Assembly (NCBI GenBank): GCA_963621995.1
Contig: CAVFFZ010000001.1
Span: 124,001 to 188,000, forward strand
Reading direction: 5' to 3'
Origin: UMGS1663 sp963621995
GTDB lineage: Bacteria; Bacillota; Clostridia; TANB77; CAG-508
DNA length: 64,000 nucleotides
Shown here: positions 43,899 through 53,766 of the stretch, in pieces
Layout of the letters: each line of letters begins with the position of its first letter
Numbering within the stretch: position 1 is the stretch's first letter
Position numbers and translations under genes: made by a program
Notes under the pieces: model-generated
Database searches by the model: none
Told to the model about the DNA's origin: nothing
Seen by the model: only the letters and a program-made list of their open reading frames with translations

Positions 43899-46514
43899 TT
43901 ATGACATTTTTTCTTTAATTTTAACCAATGTGTTTAGTGCATCTATTGGTGTTAATACGTTTAAGTCTATTTTATCTATCTCTTGTGCAAGTTCTGCTAA
44001 TTTATAGTTGCCCATATCTAATTGTCCTTCAACTTGCTTTTTACTTTCTATTTGTTTTCCATTTAAGATATTTTTTCTTTCTAATGAACGTAATATTTCA
44101 TTTGCTCTTTTAGTTACATCTTTTGGAACTCCTGCTAAACGTGCAACATGAACGCCATAACTTTCATCTGTTCCACCATTTACTATTTTTCTTAAAAAGA
44201 TAATGTCTTCTCCTTTTTCTTTAACGGCTATAGAATAATTTTTTATTCCTTCTAATTTGTTTTCTAAGTCTGTTAATTCATGATAATGTGTTGCAAATAG
44301 TGTTTTCGCACCACATCTTTCTTTGTCTGCTATGTATTCTGCGACAGCCCATGCAATAGAAAGTCCATCATATGTAGAAGTTCCTCTTCCTATTTCGTCA
44401 AGTATTACTAAACTATTTGAAGTTGCATTTTTTAGTATTGTCGCTACTTCCATCATTTCTACCATAAAAGTACTCTGTCCCATACTTAAATCGTCTGAAG
44501 CACCGACTCTTGTAAATATTTTGTCTACAACTCCTATTTTTGCATAACTTGCAGGAACAAATGAACCTATTTGAGCCATTAGTGTAATTAATGCTACTTG
44601 TCTCATATATGTAGATTTACCTGCCATATTAGGTCCTGTAATTATCGCAAGTCTTGAATCTGCTTTATCTAAATATGTATCATTTTGAACAAAACTTCCT
44701 GATGGTAACATTTTTTCTATAACAGGATGACGTCCGTCTTTTATATCTATTACTCCACTATTATCAACTATTGGTTCTACATAGTTCATATCTTCTGCAA
44801 CTTGTGCTAATGAGCATAAAACGTCTAATATAGAAATTACTTCTGATGATTTTTGTATTCTTCTTATTTTTCCTTCTATATCGTTTCTTATTTCAACAAA
44901 CGCATTATATTCTAAGTTTATAACTCTTTCTTCTGCACCTAAAATTTGATTTTCCAAATTTTTAAGTTCTTCTGTTATGTATCTTTCACCATTTGTTAAT
45001 GTTTGTTTACGAATATATCTGTCTGGCACTAAATTCATATTTGATTTTGTTACTTCTAAATAATAACCAAATACTCTATTAAATCCTATTTTTAAGCCTT
45101 TTATTCCTGTTTGTTCTCTTTCTTTTGCTTCCAACTCAACTAGCCATGTTTTTCCTTGTGTTGATGCTTTTTTTAGTTGGTCTATTTCTTCATTATAGCC
45201 TACTTTTATTAAATTTCCTTCTTTTATTGACATTGGTGGTTCATCTACAATTGCTTCTTCTATTAAGTCATGAATATCTGTTAATTCGTCTAAATTTTCA
45301 TATAAGTGTCTTAATAATTTTGCATTTGTATTTTCCAATACTTTTTTAACTAAAGGAAGTTGCTTTGTTGAATTTTTAAGAGAAATCATATCTCTACCTG
45401 TTGCATTTCCATATGCTATTCTTCCAGCTAGTCGTTCCATATCATAAACTTTTTTAAGAGCTTCTATAGCATCTCCTCTTAAAATGATATTATCTTTTAG
45501 TTCTTTTACCGCTTCTAATCTGTTATTTATCTCCCATACATCTACTAATGGGTCATTAAGCCATCTTCTAAGCATTCTACCTCCCATTGATGTAGAAGTT
45601 TTGTCTAAAACCCACAAAAGCGTACCTTTTTTAGATTTATCTCTCATTTTTTCTGTTATTTCTAAGTTTCTTCTTGCACTAATATCTAATGACATATATT
45701 TTGTAGTAGTATAAACTATTATTTTATTTATATGGTCTAAATTAGTTTTCTGTGTTTCTATTAAATACTCTAATAATCCATTTATTGAAGATACTATTAA
45801 TTCTTTATCTTCTAAGCTTTCTATTTTTTCTTCATGGTCATTTGCAAATAAATAGTTTTGTAATAATTTTTCTGTATCTTTTGAAAAAGCTTCTTCTTTT
45901 ACTCTTGAAATATATACTTCAAAACGTTCTTTTATTTTAGATATTTCTTCTAAAGAATCATACATGAAAGGGTTTACTATTATTTCTGCAGGATTAAACT
46001 TAGAAATTTCATCTAATAATTTTGGAAAATTATTATTTTCTGCAATTTGCGTTGTTCTAAAATCACCTGTTGAAACGTCGCAAACACTTACTCCATAATA
46101 TAAACCTGTTTTGTATACACTCATTATATAATTATTTTTCTTTTCGTCTAATAAATTACTTTCTATAACGGTTCCTGGCGTTACTACACGAATAACCCCT
46201 CTTTTAACAATTCCTTTTGCTTGTTTTGGATCTTCTAATTGTTCACAAATGGCAACTTTATAACCTTTTTCAATCAGTTTTGCAATATATGTATCTGCAG
46301 CATGAAATGGAATACCACACATCGGCGCACGCTCTTCTTGTCCACATAGCTTACCTGTAAGTGTCAGTTCTAATTCCTTTGATGCTTTAATTGCATCATC
46401 AAAAAACATTTCATAAAAGTCACCTAAACGATAGAATAATATACAATCTTGATATTCTTCTTTTGTATTTAAGTATTCTTGCATCATAGGTGAAAATTCT
46501 GATTTTTCTGCCAT
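43899..46514 (-). CDS. mutS: DNA mismatch repair protein MutS
   Basis: An 871-residue protein. Mismatch-binding domain I with FYRLGDFYEMFFDDA (the Phe-x-Glu type contact), a clamp and lever region, and the ATPase: Walker A ITGPNMAGKSTYMRQVALIT, Walker B VILDEIGRGTSTYDGL, FATHYHELTDL. It recognises mismatches and recruits MutL; mutL is not in the window. The ATG follows GGAGT (AAAGGAGTAAT-like spacing). It is downstream of miaB on the same strand. Confidence 0.95.
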   Translation of the reverse strand: MAEKSEFSPMMQEYLNTKEEYQDCILFYRLGDFYEMFFDDAIKASKELELTLTGKLCGQEERAPMCGIPFHAADTYIAKLIEKGYKVAICEQLEDPKQAKGIVKRGVIRVVTPGTVIESNLLDEKKNNYIMSVYKTGLYYGVSVCDVSTGDFRTTQIAENNNFPKLLDEISKFNPAEIIVNPFMYDSLEEISKIKERFEVYISRVKEEAFSKDTEKLLQNYLFANDHEEKIESLEDKELIVSSINGLLEYLIETQKTNLDHINKIIVYTTTKYMSLDISARRNLEITEKMRDKSKKGTLLWVLDKTSTSMGGRMLRRWLNDPLVDVWEINNRLEAVKELKDNIILRGDAIEALKKVYDMERLAGRIAYGNATGRDMISLKNSTKQLPLVKKVLENTNAKLLRHLYENLDELTDIHDLIEEAIVDEPPMSIKEGNLIKVGYNEEIDQLKKASTQGKTWLVELEAKEREQTGIKGLKIGFNRVFGYYLEVTKSNMNLVPDRYIRKQTLTNGERYITEELKNLENQILGAEERVINLEYNAFVEIRNDIEGKIRRIQKSSEVISILDVLCSLAQVAEDMNYVEPIVDNSGVIDIKDGRHPVIEKMLPSGSFVQNDTYLDKADSRLAIITGPNMAGKSTYMRQVALITLMAQIGSFVPASYAKIGVVDKIFTRVGASDDLSMGQSTFMVEMMEVATILKNATSNSLVILDEIGRGTSTYDGLSIAWAVAEYIADKERCGAKTLFATHYHELTDLENKLEGIKNYSIAVKEKGEDIIFLRKIVNGGTDESYGVHVARLAGVPKDVTKRANEILRSLERKNILNGKQIESKKQVEGQLDMGNYKLAELAQEIDKIDLNVLTPIDALNTLVKIKEKMS

Positions 46515-46619
46515 CTTTTATTACTCCTTTATTTGTATTTTCTATATTATTTTTTGTAACTTTTTGTACCTGTTCTGCTTTTTTAACTTTTTTACTTAAG
46601 TCGATAAAAACATAATTAA

Positions 46620-46672
46620 GCAGGAATGTCCCCTATGTTCCGAATTTGGAACGAAAAGGACCGTCCCTAGTG
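46620..46672 (+). repeat. REP-like GGGACGG repeat, copy 3, at the miaB 3' end
   Basis: GGAATGTCCCCTATGTTCCG, then AATTTGGAACGAAAAGGACC and GTCCCTAGTGTTC. It is almost identical to the copy at 28981. Its edge supplies the TAG stop codon of miaB. Confidence 0.8.
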
Positions 46673-48082
46673 TTCTCCTTTTAAATACCACATATGTTCG
46701 GAAATTATTTTTACATCTATCATTTTTCCTATTAGACTTTCGTTTCCTTCAAAAACAACTACTTTATTTGAATCTGTTCTACCTGTTAACATTTCTTCAT
46801 TGTTTTTGCTTGTTCCTTCAACAAATATTTTTTGCACTGTTCCTATATATGTTTGATTATTTTCAGCTATTTGACTTTCTACTAGAGCTTTTAGTTTGTC
46901 AAAATTCTTATGTTTTATTTCTTCTGGTATTTGGTTTTCCATTTTATCTGCTGGTGTTCCAACTCTTCTTGAATATATAAACATAAATACTTGTTCAAAT
47001 TTTACTTTTCTTACCACATCTAGTGTGTCTTCAAATTCTTCTGCAGTCTCTCCTGGGAACCCTACTATTATGTCTGTTGTAAATCTTACATTTGGTATTT
47101 TTTCTCTTATTTTATTTACTAAATCTAAATATTGTTCTTTAGTATATTTTCTATTCATTCTTTTTAATACTTCTGTACTTCCAGATTGAAGAGGTAAATG
47201 TACTAATTTGCAAACTTTATCGCAATCACGTATTGCTTCTATTACGTCATTTGTAAAATCCTTTGGGTGTGGTGATACAAAGCGTATTCTGTCTATTCCA
47301 TCAATTTTATTTACTGCTCTTAAAAGTGTTGCAAATGAGTTGATTCCTTCATATTCTTCAAATTCTATATTTTTTTCACGTTCTACTCTTAAGTATGAAT
47401 TAACATTTTGACCTAAAAGTGTCACTTCTTTATATCCTTGTTTAACTAAATCTCTTATTTCTTCTATTATATCCCTTGGATTTCTACTTCTTTCTCTTCC
47501 TCTCACATATGGAACTATACAATATGTACAGAAGTTATTACATCCATTCATAATTGTAACAGATGCTTTAGTTTTATCATTTCTAGAAATAGGTAGTCCT
47601 TCTATAACCTCACCATCTATATCTAATATATCTCTTATTTTTCTATTTTCTTCTATTGATTCATATAAGTCTTTTGGAAATTTATGAAGTGTATGTGTAC
47701 CCAATATTATATCTACATATGGATAACTTTCTTTTAACTTTTTAATAATATGTTCTTCTTGCATCATACAGCCACCAATTGCAATAATTGTACCTTTTTC
47801 TTCTTTTTGTTTTTTTACTTCTCCTACTTTTCCAAAAAGTTTTTCCTCTGCATTCTCACGTACACAACATGTATTAAATAAAACTAAATCTGCCTCTTTC
47901 ATATTTTCTGTTCTTGCATAATTCATTTTTTCAAGCATACCACATAATTTTTCAGAATCATTTTCATTTAATTGGCATCCCATTGTCATTATGTAGTATT
48001 TTAAATTTTTATTTTTATTTTCATTTATTTTATTTACTTTTTCTATATATTTTAGCTCTTCATCTATATTTACTGGTTTCAC
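46667..48082 (-). CDS. miaB: tRNA methylthiotransferase MiaB
   Basis: A 471-residue radical SAM methylthiotransferase that makes ms2i6A37. The N-terminal UPF0004 domain has three Cys (TMGCQLN, FNTCCVRE, GGCMMQE). The radical SAM motif is CNNFCTYC. RFVSPHPKDF and a C-terminal TRAM-like domain (VVVFEGNESLIGKMIDVKII) follow. The protein ends HMWYLKGEH at a stop donated by a REP-like repeat, so the last few residues may be altered. It forms a mutS-miaB gene pair as in many clostridia. Confidence 0.95.
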   Translation of the reverse strand: MKPVNIDEELKYIEKVNKINENKNKNLKYYIMTMGCQLNENDSEKLCGMLEKMNYARTENMKEADLVLFNTCCVRENAEEKLFGKVGEVKKQKEEKGTIIAIGGCMMQEEHIIKKLKESYPYVDIILGTHTLHKFPKDLYESIEENRKIRDILDIDGEVIEGLPISRNDKTKASVTIMNGCNNFCTYCIVPYVRGRERSRNPRDIIEEIRDLVKQGYKEVTLLGQNVNSYLRVEREKNIEFEEYEGINSFATLLRAVNKIDGIDRIRFVSPHPKDFTNDVIEAIRDCDKVCKLVHLPLQSGSTEVLKRMNRKYTKEQYLDLVNKIREKIPNVRFTTDIIVGFPGETAEEFEDTLDVVRKVKFEQVFMFIYSRRVGTPADKMENQIPEEIKHKNFDKLKALVESQIAENNQTYIGTVQKIFVEGTSKNNEEMLTGRTDSNKVVVFEGNESLIGKMIDVKIISEHMWYLKGEH

Positions 48083-48211
48083 TTTTTTCTCCTTGTTTTC
48101 TACTTTTTTACTTGCCTATTATATATTAATTTTAGTTTTTTTTCAATAGAAAAAGCCTATAAATTTCGGCACAAAAAAAGAATGGTTGATTTCCATTCTA
48201 ATTTATACTTC

Positions 48212-48412
48212 TTATTGAAGTCCATATTTTTTCTTGAATTTATCTGCTCTACCACCAGTTGTTTCTCTTTTTAGGTTACCTGTCCAATATGGATGACATT
48301 TTGAACAAACGTCAACTTTCATATCAGCTTTTGTTGAATTTGTTTTCATTACATTTCCACAAGCACATGTTATTGTTGCTTCTGTATATTCTGGGTGTAT
48401 TCCTTCTTTCAT
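48212..48412 (-). CDS. rpmE: Ribosomal protein L31 (zinc-binding type)
   Basis: A 66-residue 50S protein. The four Cys of the zinc-binding L31 type are present (TCACGN and VCSKCHPYWTG). The start at 48412 is preferred because GAGGTG precedes it and the family begins MK-G-IHP. A hairpin (AGAATGG with CCATTCT) follows the stop. Confidence 0.95.
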   Translation of the reverse strand: MKEGIHPEYTEATITCACGNVMKTNSTKADMKVDVCSKCHPYWTGNLKRETTGGRADKFKKKYGLQ

Positions 48413-48506
48413 TATGTATTCACCTCTTCCTCTCTTTATTAACAAAATATCGTCATTTATAATAACATATTTTTTTAAATTTTTCAATACTTTTTTTGTT
48501 TTTTAA

Positions 48507-48662
48507 TTATTTATTTTCCATTTCTTGTTTTTGTACATATTGTGCTGATGCTTGCAATTCTTGTTCTAAAGAATTTTTATTTACAATCTTTATTACTACA
48601 TTAAATAAGCATGCTACTAATACTACAAAAAGCAGTAATTTTTTCCAAATTTTAGCGACCAT
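48507..48662 (-). CDS. Small single-span membrane protein
   Basis: A 51-residue protein with GAGAGGGAAAGAAA before the ATG. Residues 5-25 (IWKKLLLFVVLVACLFNVVI) form one membrane span, followed by a Gln-rich soluble tail (QELQASAQYVQKQEM). Similar short proteins near L31 occur in clostridia, but I cannot name a function. Confidence 0.6.
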   Translation of the reverse strand: MVAKIWKKLLLFVVLVACLFNVVIKIVNKNSLEQELQASAQYVQKQEMENK

Positions 48663-48773
48663 TTTCTTTCCCTCTCAATTTGTTTTACATATTAATTATA
48701 CTATATTTTTTTATTTTGTCAACTGCTTATATTTTTTTACATTCTTGGATATACTACTCAAAGAGGAGTTTTT

Positions 48774-49466
48774 ATGAAAAAATATAGTTTTTTAATATGT
48801 ATTATTATTGCTATTATAATTATAGCCTTAATTTTTTTCTTTACAAATAAAAATAACAACAAAAATATTGAAGGTAATACTTTAAATATTCAAACTAATA
48901 CTTCTACCCAAAGAACTTCAACCAATGTTAATCAAGAAATAGCTGAAAATAGAATTACCAATATTATTGAAAATCAAAATGAAATTTCAGCTAATATTGC
49001 TAATAATAATTCAACTAATAATGAAATTTCTTCTTACTCTACTGAACTTAAGGATAAATCTGAAGGTAGATTAGTAAATATTGGCATAACTTGTTCTACA
49101 TTAAATGGTACTATTGTTCATTCTGGAGAAACTTTTTCTTTCAATCAAGTTGTTGGAAAGCCTACTGCTGAAAGAGGATATCAAGAAGCTAGTGTAATTA
49201 TAGATCATAAAACTGAAAAAGGCATTGGTGGTGGTAATTGTCAGGTAAGCAGTACTTTATATAATGCTGTGCTTGAAGCAGGTAATTTAACTATTATAGA
49301 AAGACATGAACATGGGAAAGATGTAACTTACGTTCCCGATGGTAGAGATGCAGCCGTTTCTTATGGTTCTTTAGATTTTAAATTTCGTAATGATTTAAAT
49401 TATGACATCCGTATAGAAGCCTCCACCGATAATAATTCTATTAGTATAATTCTTCTAAAAGCTTAA
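48774..49466 (+). CDS. VanW-domain protein, membrane-anchored
   Basis: A 230-residue protein with an N-terminal anchor (FLICIIIAIIIIALIFFFTN), an Asn/Thr-rich linker, and a VanW domain from about residue 100: NGTIVHSGETFSFNQVVGKP, then ERGYQEA, GGGNCQVSSTLYNAVLEAGN and the YGSLDFKFRNDLNYDIRIEA end. VanW-like proteins are surface proteins of unclear role. GAGGAG precedes the start. It is upstream of a DD-carboxypeptidase gene, so both may act on the wall. Confidence 0.85.
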   Translation: MKKYSFLICIIIAIIIIALIFFFTNKNNNKNIEGNTLNIQTNTSTQRTSTNVNQEIAENRITNIIENQNEISANIANNNSTNNEISSYSTELKDKSEGRLVNIGITCSTLNGTIVHSGETFSFNQVVGKPTAERGYQEASVIIDHKTEKGIGGGNCQVSSTLYNAVLEAGNLTIIERHEHGKDVTYVPDGRDAAVSYGSLDFKFRNDLNYDIRIEASTDNNSISIILLKA

Positions 49467-49598
49467 TTTTAATACTTTTTTCATTATATTTCATACACAA
49501 ACGTAATGAAACTAAAAGATGTTTATAAATTTTATATTATAAACATTTTTTTAGTTTTTTTTCATATATATAAATTAACTAATATTGGAGGTTTTATT

Positions 49599-50807
49599 AT
49601 GAAAAAAATATTATATACAATACTATCTCTTTTTCTAGTATTTACGTTTTTGTTTACTCCTTGTAGCTTTGCCACTTCTTCTTTTATATGGTCAGAAGAC
49701 ACCTTCACTACTTCTACTACCCCAGATTCTACAAATCTTAATTTAGAATCTGAAAGTTGTATTTTAATAGAGCAGACTTCCGGAAAAATCTTATATGAAA
49801 AAAATTCTCATGAACAATTACGACCTGCTTCTGTTACTAAAGTTATGACTATTTTACTTATTATGGAAGCTTTAGATAGTGGTAAAATTTCCTTAACTGA
49901 TAAAGTACCCTGTAGTGAAAATGCAAGTAAAATGGGTGGTTCTCAAATATGGCTTGATGTACGTGAAGAATTAACAGTAGATGAAATGTTAAAGGCAATT
50001 TGTGTTGTTTCTGCAAATGATTGTACTGTTGCTATGGCTGAATTTTTAGCTGGTTCAACTGAAGCTTTCGTAGATAAAATGAATGCTCGTGCTAAAGAAT
50101 TAGGAATGAATGGTACCTGTTTTAAAAATTGTCATGGTTTAGACGAAGATGGTCATTTAACATCTAGTTATGACATTTCTTTAATGTCTAGAGAACTATT
50201 GCAAAATCATCCTTCTATTACAAAATATACTACTATTTGGATGGATTCTTTAAGAGATGGCAAATCAACTCTTACTAATACAAATAAATTGATTAGAAAT
50301 TATAAAGGTGCAACTGGATTAAAAACTGGTTCTACTGGCCTTGCTCTATATAATTTATCTGCAAGTGCAACTAGAGATAATCTTTCACTTATCGCAGTTA
50401 TTATGAAAGCTCCTTCTACTAAAATTCGTTTTGAAGAAGCTCAAAAATTACTAGACTATGGATTTAATAATTATTCATATGTACAATTTGCAAAAAAAGA
50501 TTCTATTTTAAAATCCATAAATGTTAGCAAGGGGGTGCTATCTTCTATAGATGTAGTTTACGAAAATGATTCTGGTTGCCTACTTGAAAAGGGAAAAGAT
50601 AAAAAAATTGAACAAGTACTAAGTATTCCTGAATGTGTTAGTGCTCCTATTACTAAAGGTCAAAAATTAGGTGATATAACTTATTTTCTAGATGGCGAAG
50701 CTATAGCAAGTACAAATTTAATTGCAGATAAAGATGTAAAAAAGGTAAATTTAAGTAATATGTTTGAATTTCTATTTTTCTCATGGTTTAGATTATTAAG
50801 AGAATAA
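49599..50807 (+). CDS. dacF: D-alanyl-D-alanine carboxypeptidase (DacF/PBP5 type)
   Basis: About 402 residues with a signal peptide (LYTILSLFLVFTFLFTPCSF). The penicillin-binding motifs are SxxK in RPASVTKVMT, SxN in VSANDCTVAM and KTG in ATGLKTGST. A C-terminal beta domain follows. The enzyme trims pentapeptide D-Ala and sets wall cross-linking, including in spore cortex. The start at 49599 has GGAGG in front. An upstream in-frame ATG at 49506 has no ribosome site. Confidence 0.9.
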   Translation: MKKILYTILSLFLVFTFLFTPCSFATSSFIWSEDTFTTSTTPDSTNLNLESESCILIEQTSGKILYEKNSHEQLRPASVTKVMTILLIMEALDSGKISLTDKVPCSENASKMGGSQIWLDVREELTVDEMLKAICVVSANDCTVAMAEFLAGSTEAFVDKMNARAKELGMNGTCFKNCHGLDEDGHLTSSYDISLMSRELLQNHPSITKYTTIWMDSLRDGKSTLTNTNKLIRNYKGATGLKTGSTGLALYNLSASATRDNLSLIAVIMKAPSTKIRFEEAQKLLDYGFNNYSYVQFAKKDSILKSINVSKGVLSSIDVVYENDSGCLLEKGKDKKIEQVLSIPECVSAPITKGQKLGDITYFLDGEAIASTNLIADKDVKKVNLSNMFEFLFFSWFRLLRE

Positions 50808-50878
50808 TTATAACAATTTCTGCCATATTTATCTTCAACAGAAAGTTATCATACTATGATAACTTTCCTAGAATATAA

Positions 50879-50919
50879 AAAGAATTTCTATACACTATCA
50901 TTTGTATAGAAATTCTTTT
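50879..50919. terminator. Bidirectional terminator between dacF and the next gene
   Basis: AAAGAATTTCTATAC pairs with GTATAGAAATTCTTT around a nine-base loop, with a T run after it. A second palindrome (GAAAGTTATCATACTATGATAAC) lies just before. Confidence 0.8.
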
Positions 50920-50929
50920 CTTTTATTTA

Positions 50930-51376
50930 TTATTCATCTTCTCCATATTTTTCATCATATTCTTGTTGAGCCTCAACAGCTTCTAAAAATGCAACTTTTG
51001 CTTCTTCTGCTGCAAGTAAAGCTAATGTTACAGATTGTTCTGCATATTCTAATTGATTATCAATGTATTTTGATAATTTATCTTTATCATGTGCTTCTTT
51101 TCTTTCTTGTATATTTTCTTTTGCTACTTTGAAATTCATTTGAGCCTTTAAAAGTTCACTTGATATTTTTCCTTTTCCTCTTTCAGATGCAATTCTGCAT
51201 TGTTCTTTAGCAGCTTCTAATCCACTTTTTGCATCTTCCATTTTTGCAGATAATGTATCTTTTGCTTCCATTCCAGCAATAATTGCAGTATCTGTTTCAT
51301 CTTTAATTTTTGATTTTAATTTTTTCATTTTCTCATTAAATTCTTCCATTTTTTGTTTTCTTTCTTCTTTAGTCAT
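50930..51376 (-). CDS. Small coiled-coil hypothetical protein
   Basis: A 148-residue, fully helical, highly charged protein (KEERKQKMEEFNEKMKKLKS, AEQSVTLALLAAEEAKVAFL). AGGAGG precedes the ATG. No membrane span. I do not recognise the family. Confidence 0.7.
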   Translation of the reverse strand: MTKEERKQKMEEFNEKMKKLKSKIKDETDTAIIAGMEAKDTLSAKMEDAKSGLEAAKEQCRIASERGKGKISSELLKAQMNFKVAKENIQERKEAHDKDKLSKYIDNQLEYAEQSVTLALLAAEEAKVAFLEAVEAQQEYDEKYGEDE

Positions 51377-51484
51377 ACTAACTACCTCCTAATAATATAA
51401 ATGAATATTTATCTTTAGATAACTTCATTTGGTTTTATAATTATATATCATAAGTTTATGAACAATTTATGAACTCTACTAATT

Positions 51485-51600
51485 CTAATTTTAGCTCATT
51501 CGCTAAAATTAATCCAGTAGTATCTCGTTATACTACCAATTATGAATTGCAGGAAGCTTTATTAGCCGCACATGATTGATATCCCGTGCGATTTCTTTTA
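51485..51600 (+). ncRNA. Candidate structured RNA (three hairpins)
   Basis: Three stems follow each other: AATTTTAGC/GCTAAAATT, GTAGTAT/ATACTAC and CGCAC/GTGCG, the last followed by ATTTCTTTTATTC. The segment is GC-richer than its surroundings and has no coding frame. It could be a small RNA on the plus strand or the 3' end of the ytfJ transcript on the minus strand. Confidence 0.35.
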
Positions 51601-52185
51601 TTCATCTATATTTGTATTTTCATCATTATATTCTAAAGGTATATCTTCATAATCAAATTCATATTTCATAGGTTTATTTCTTTTAGGATGAAATTTATTT
51701 GTATTTGGAACTACTACTGTTCCACTTTTTTCCGCTTTTATTTTTTCTGTAGTATATTCTTTTTCCTTTTTGCATAATTGTTTATTTAAAATATCATTGG
51801 TTTTTTCTATTAAATCTGGCACATAATCTAATAGTCTATCTATTGTAGAACTATGACTTACTGGTAAAAGTTTTACATTATTTTCTTGTATTACTAAAAA
51901 AGCTACTGGAGTAATACTTACTCCTGCTCCACTTCCACCTCCAAATGGTAATTTATATTGAATCTGTTCATCTTTGTCTTTTCTACTATACTCATCTATT
52001 GCTTCTGTTTTAAATTCGCTTCCTCCAGCCGCAAAACCAAACCCCACTTTTGAAATTGGAATTATTATTATATTATTTGAGGTTTCTATAGGTTCTCCTA
52101 TTATAGTATTTACATCTACCATATCTCTAATACTATTCATTGCTGTAAGCATAAGCCCTTCTATTGGATGTTCGTTCATTTTCAT
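51598..52185 (-). CDS. ytfJ: GerW-family sporulation protein YtfJ
   Basis: A 195-residue protein. The family core is HPIEGLMLTAMNSIRDMVDV, then IIIPISKVGFGFAAGGSEF, PFGGGSGAGVSITPVAFLVI and LLPVSHSSTIDRLLDYVPDL. It acts in spore formation or germination in Bacillus. The C-terminal 50 residues are a charged extension. Its start overlaps the DUF2953-like gene by 53 bases, as in other clostridia. Confidence 0.9.
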   Translation of the reverse strand: MKMNEHPIEGLMLTAMNSIRDMVDVNTIIGEPIETSNNIIIIPISKVGFGFAAGGSEFKTEAIDEYSRKDKDEQIQYKLPFGGGSGAGVSITPVAFLVIQENNVKLLPVSHSSTIDRLLDYVPDLIEKTNDILNKQLCKKEKEYTTEKIKAEKSGTVVVPNTNKFHPKRNKPMKYEFDYEDIPLEYNDENTNIDE

Positions 52186-52777
52186 TACTTCCTTTCCTTA
52201 CAAAATTTAACATACTAAAAATAATATGTACAATTTTAATGTAAATTATACCTTCAAACTTAATGTTATACTCATTTTTATCTTGATATTTTGGGTTAAC
52301 AATAAAATAACATGTATTTATATTGTTCTTTTCTGTAATATGTGGCAATACAATGCCTATAATACTTGCAATCACAGCAACTAAGTAAGATGTTAATACA
52401 GCATCTATTGTTCCTATATTTATATTTAATTTTATATTTTTTACTTTTATTTGTATATTTTTAATTAAATTTACTATTTTTATATTTATATTTTCTTTAT
52501 TTTTTAGTTTTTGGAAATCTACCTTTGGCAAACTTTTACTAGAACTAATTTTCTTTATTCTCTTACTATTCAAGTTAATCCATAAAATAGGTATTTTATT
52601 AAAAAAATATATACCTATTTTTATTTTATAGTTGTTATTTAATCTTTTTACATCTCTTTCTTTTTTGTTCTCTAATATTAAATTTGTTACTTTTATTTGT
52701 ATTGTAGATAATAACATAATTGTAGTAAAGAAAAGAATTATAATTATTAATCCTAAAAAAATAAAAACTAATACCAT
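52133..52777 (-). CDS. DUF2953-like membrane protein
   Basis: About 214 residues with an N-terminal membrane span (LVFIFLGLIIIILFFTTIML) and a second one near 140 (VLTSYLVAVIASIIGIVLPH). The C-terminal part, CYFIVNPKYQ...FEGIIYIKIVHIIFSML, matches DUF2953. The start at 52777 is behind AAAGGAG. It is upstream of and overlaps ytfJ, the usual neighbour of this family in spore-formers. Confidence 0.75.
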   Translation of the reverse strand: MVLVFIFLGLIIIILFFTTIMLLSTIQIKVTNLILENKKERDVKRLNNNYKIKIGIYFFNKIPILWINLNSKRIKKISSSKSLPKVDFQKLKNKENINIKIVNLIKNIQIKVKNIKLNINIGTIDAVLTSYLVAVIASIIGIVLPHITEKNNINTCYFIVNPKYQDKNEYNIKFEGIIYIKIVHIIFSMLNFVRKGSNENERTSNRRAYAYSNE

Positions 52778-52920
52778 CTTTTTCTCCTTTGGTATTAGTT
52801 TTTCCATTTATTTCTTTTTTAAACTTTTTATCTTCATTTTATTTGTTTATTTCTAAAGCATATCAACTTTTTTAAGATATTTGTTTGGAATATATTTTTA
52901 GTTATATTGTTTCATTTTTT

Positions 52921-53679
52921 CTAAGCACTCTTTCTTTTTGCTTTTTCTACAACTATATCTCCAAATAATTCTTCTTGAGATGTTATTACTTTACTTCTTC
53001 TAGATAATTCCAAAAGTCCTGTAAAAGCTGTTACAACTTCATTTTTATTACTTTCAGAAACTTTATATAATTTGTTAAAAATAAATTTTGGTTTTCTTAA
53101 AAGTTCTCTAAACATTTCTTTTACTTTGCTTCCAACTGTATATGTATCTGTAATAGCTATTTTTTCAATATTTTTTGCATTTTGATTTAAGCGATTTTTG
53201 TTGCTTTCTACTATTTTAGTATATAATTCTATAATTGTTTCTTTTTTGTATTCTCTTTCTAATTTTTGTTTTGGTAATTCTATATTTTCTTGTAATTTAA
53301 AGCATCTTTTACTATTTTGCTCATAAAATTCTCTTATCTTTTTTGATATTTCCTTATATTTTTTATATTCAATAATTCTTTGTAATAGTTCTTCTTCTGT
53401 TAATTCTCTCTCATCTTCCACTTCTGTTGGCAACAAATTTTTAGATTTTATATAAAGAAGTGTAGAGGCCATAATTAAAAATTCACTAGTTACTTCTAAA
53501 TTTATTTCTTCCATTTGACTAATATATGCAATATATTGATCTGTTATTTCACTTAATTTTATATCATATATATCCATTTTATTTTTGTCTATTAAATGGC
53601 ATAATAAATCAAGTGGTCCTTCAAAATTTTCTAATTTAATTGCATATTTATTAGTCTCTAATGTTAATACATTTTGCAT
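52921..53679 (-). CDS. scpA: Segregation and condensation protein ScpA
   Basis: A 252-residue kleisin. The N-terminal FEGPLDLLCHLIDKNKMDIY, then ITDQYIAYISQMEEINLEVT and FLIMASTLLYIKSKNLLP are diagnostic. The C-terminal winged helix includes VTAFTGLLELSRRSKVITSQ. ScpA links ScpB and the SMC heads. scpB is not found next to it here, which is unusual. Confidence 0.9.
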   Translation of the reverse strand: MQNVLTLETNKYAIKLENFEGPLDLLCHLIDKNKMDIYDIKLSEITDQYIAYISQMEEINLEVTSEFLIMASTLLYIKSKNLLPTEVEDERELTEEELLQRIIEYKKYKEISKKIREFYEQNSKRCFKLQENIELPKQKLEREYKKETIIELYTKIVESNKNRLNQNAKNIEKIAITDTYTVGSKVKEMFRELLRKPKFIFNKLYKVSESNKNEVVTAFTGLLELSRRSKVITSQEELFGDIVVEKAKRKSA

Positions 53680-53766
53680 TTTTTATCTCCATTTCCTTTG
53701 GCTTACTTATTACTTTTTTCATTTATTTTTTCCATGTCTATATTTATACTTTATTTGTTTTTTGCT

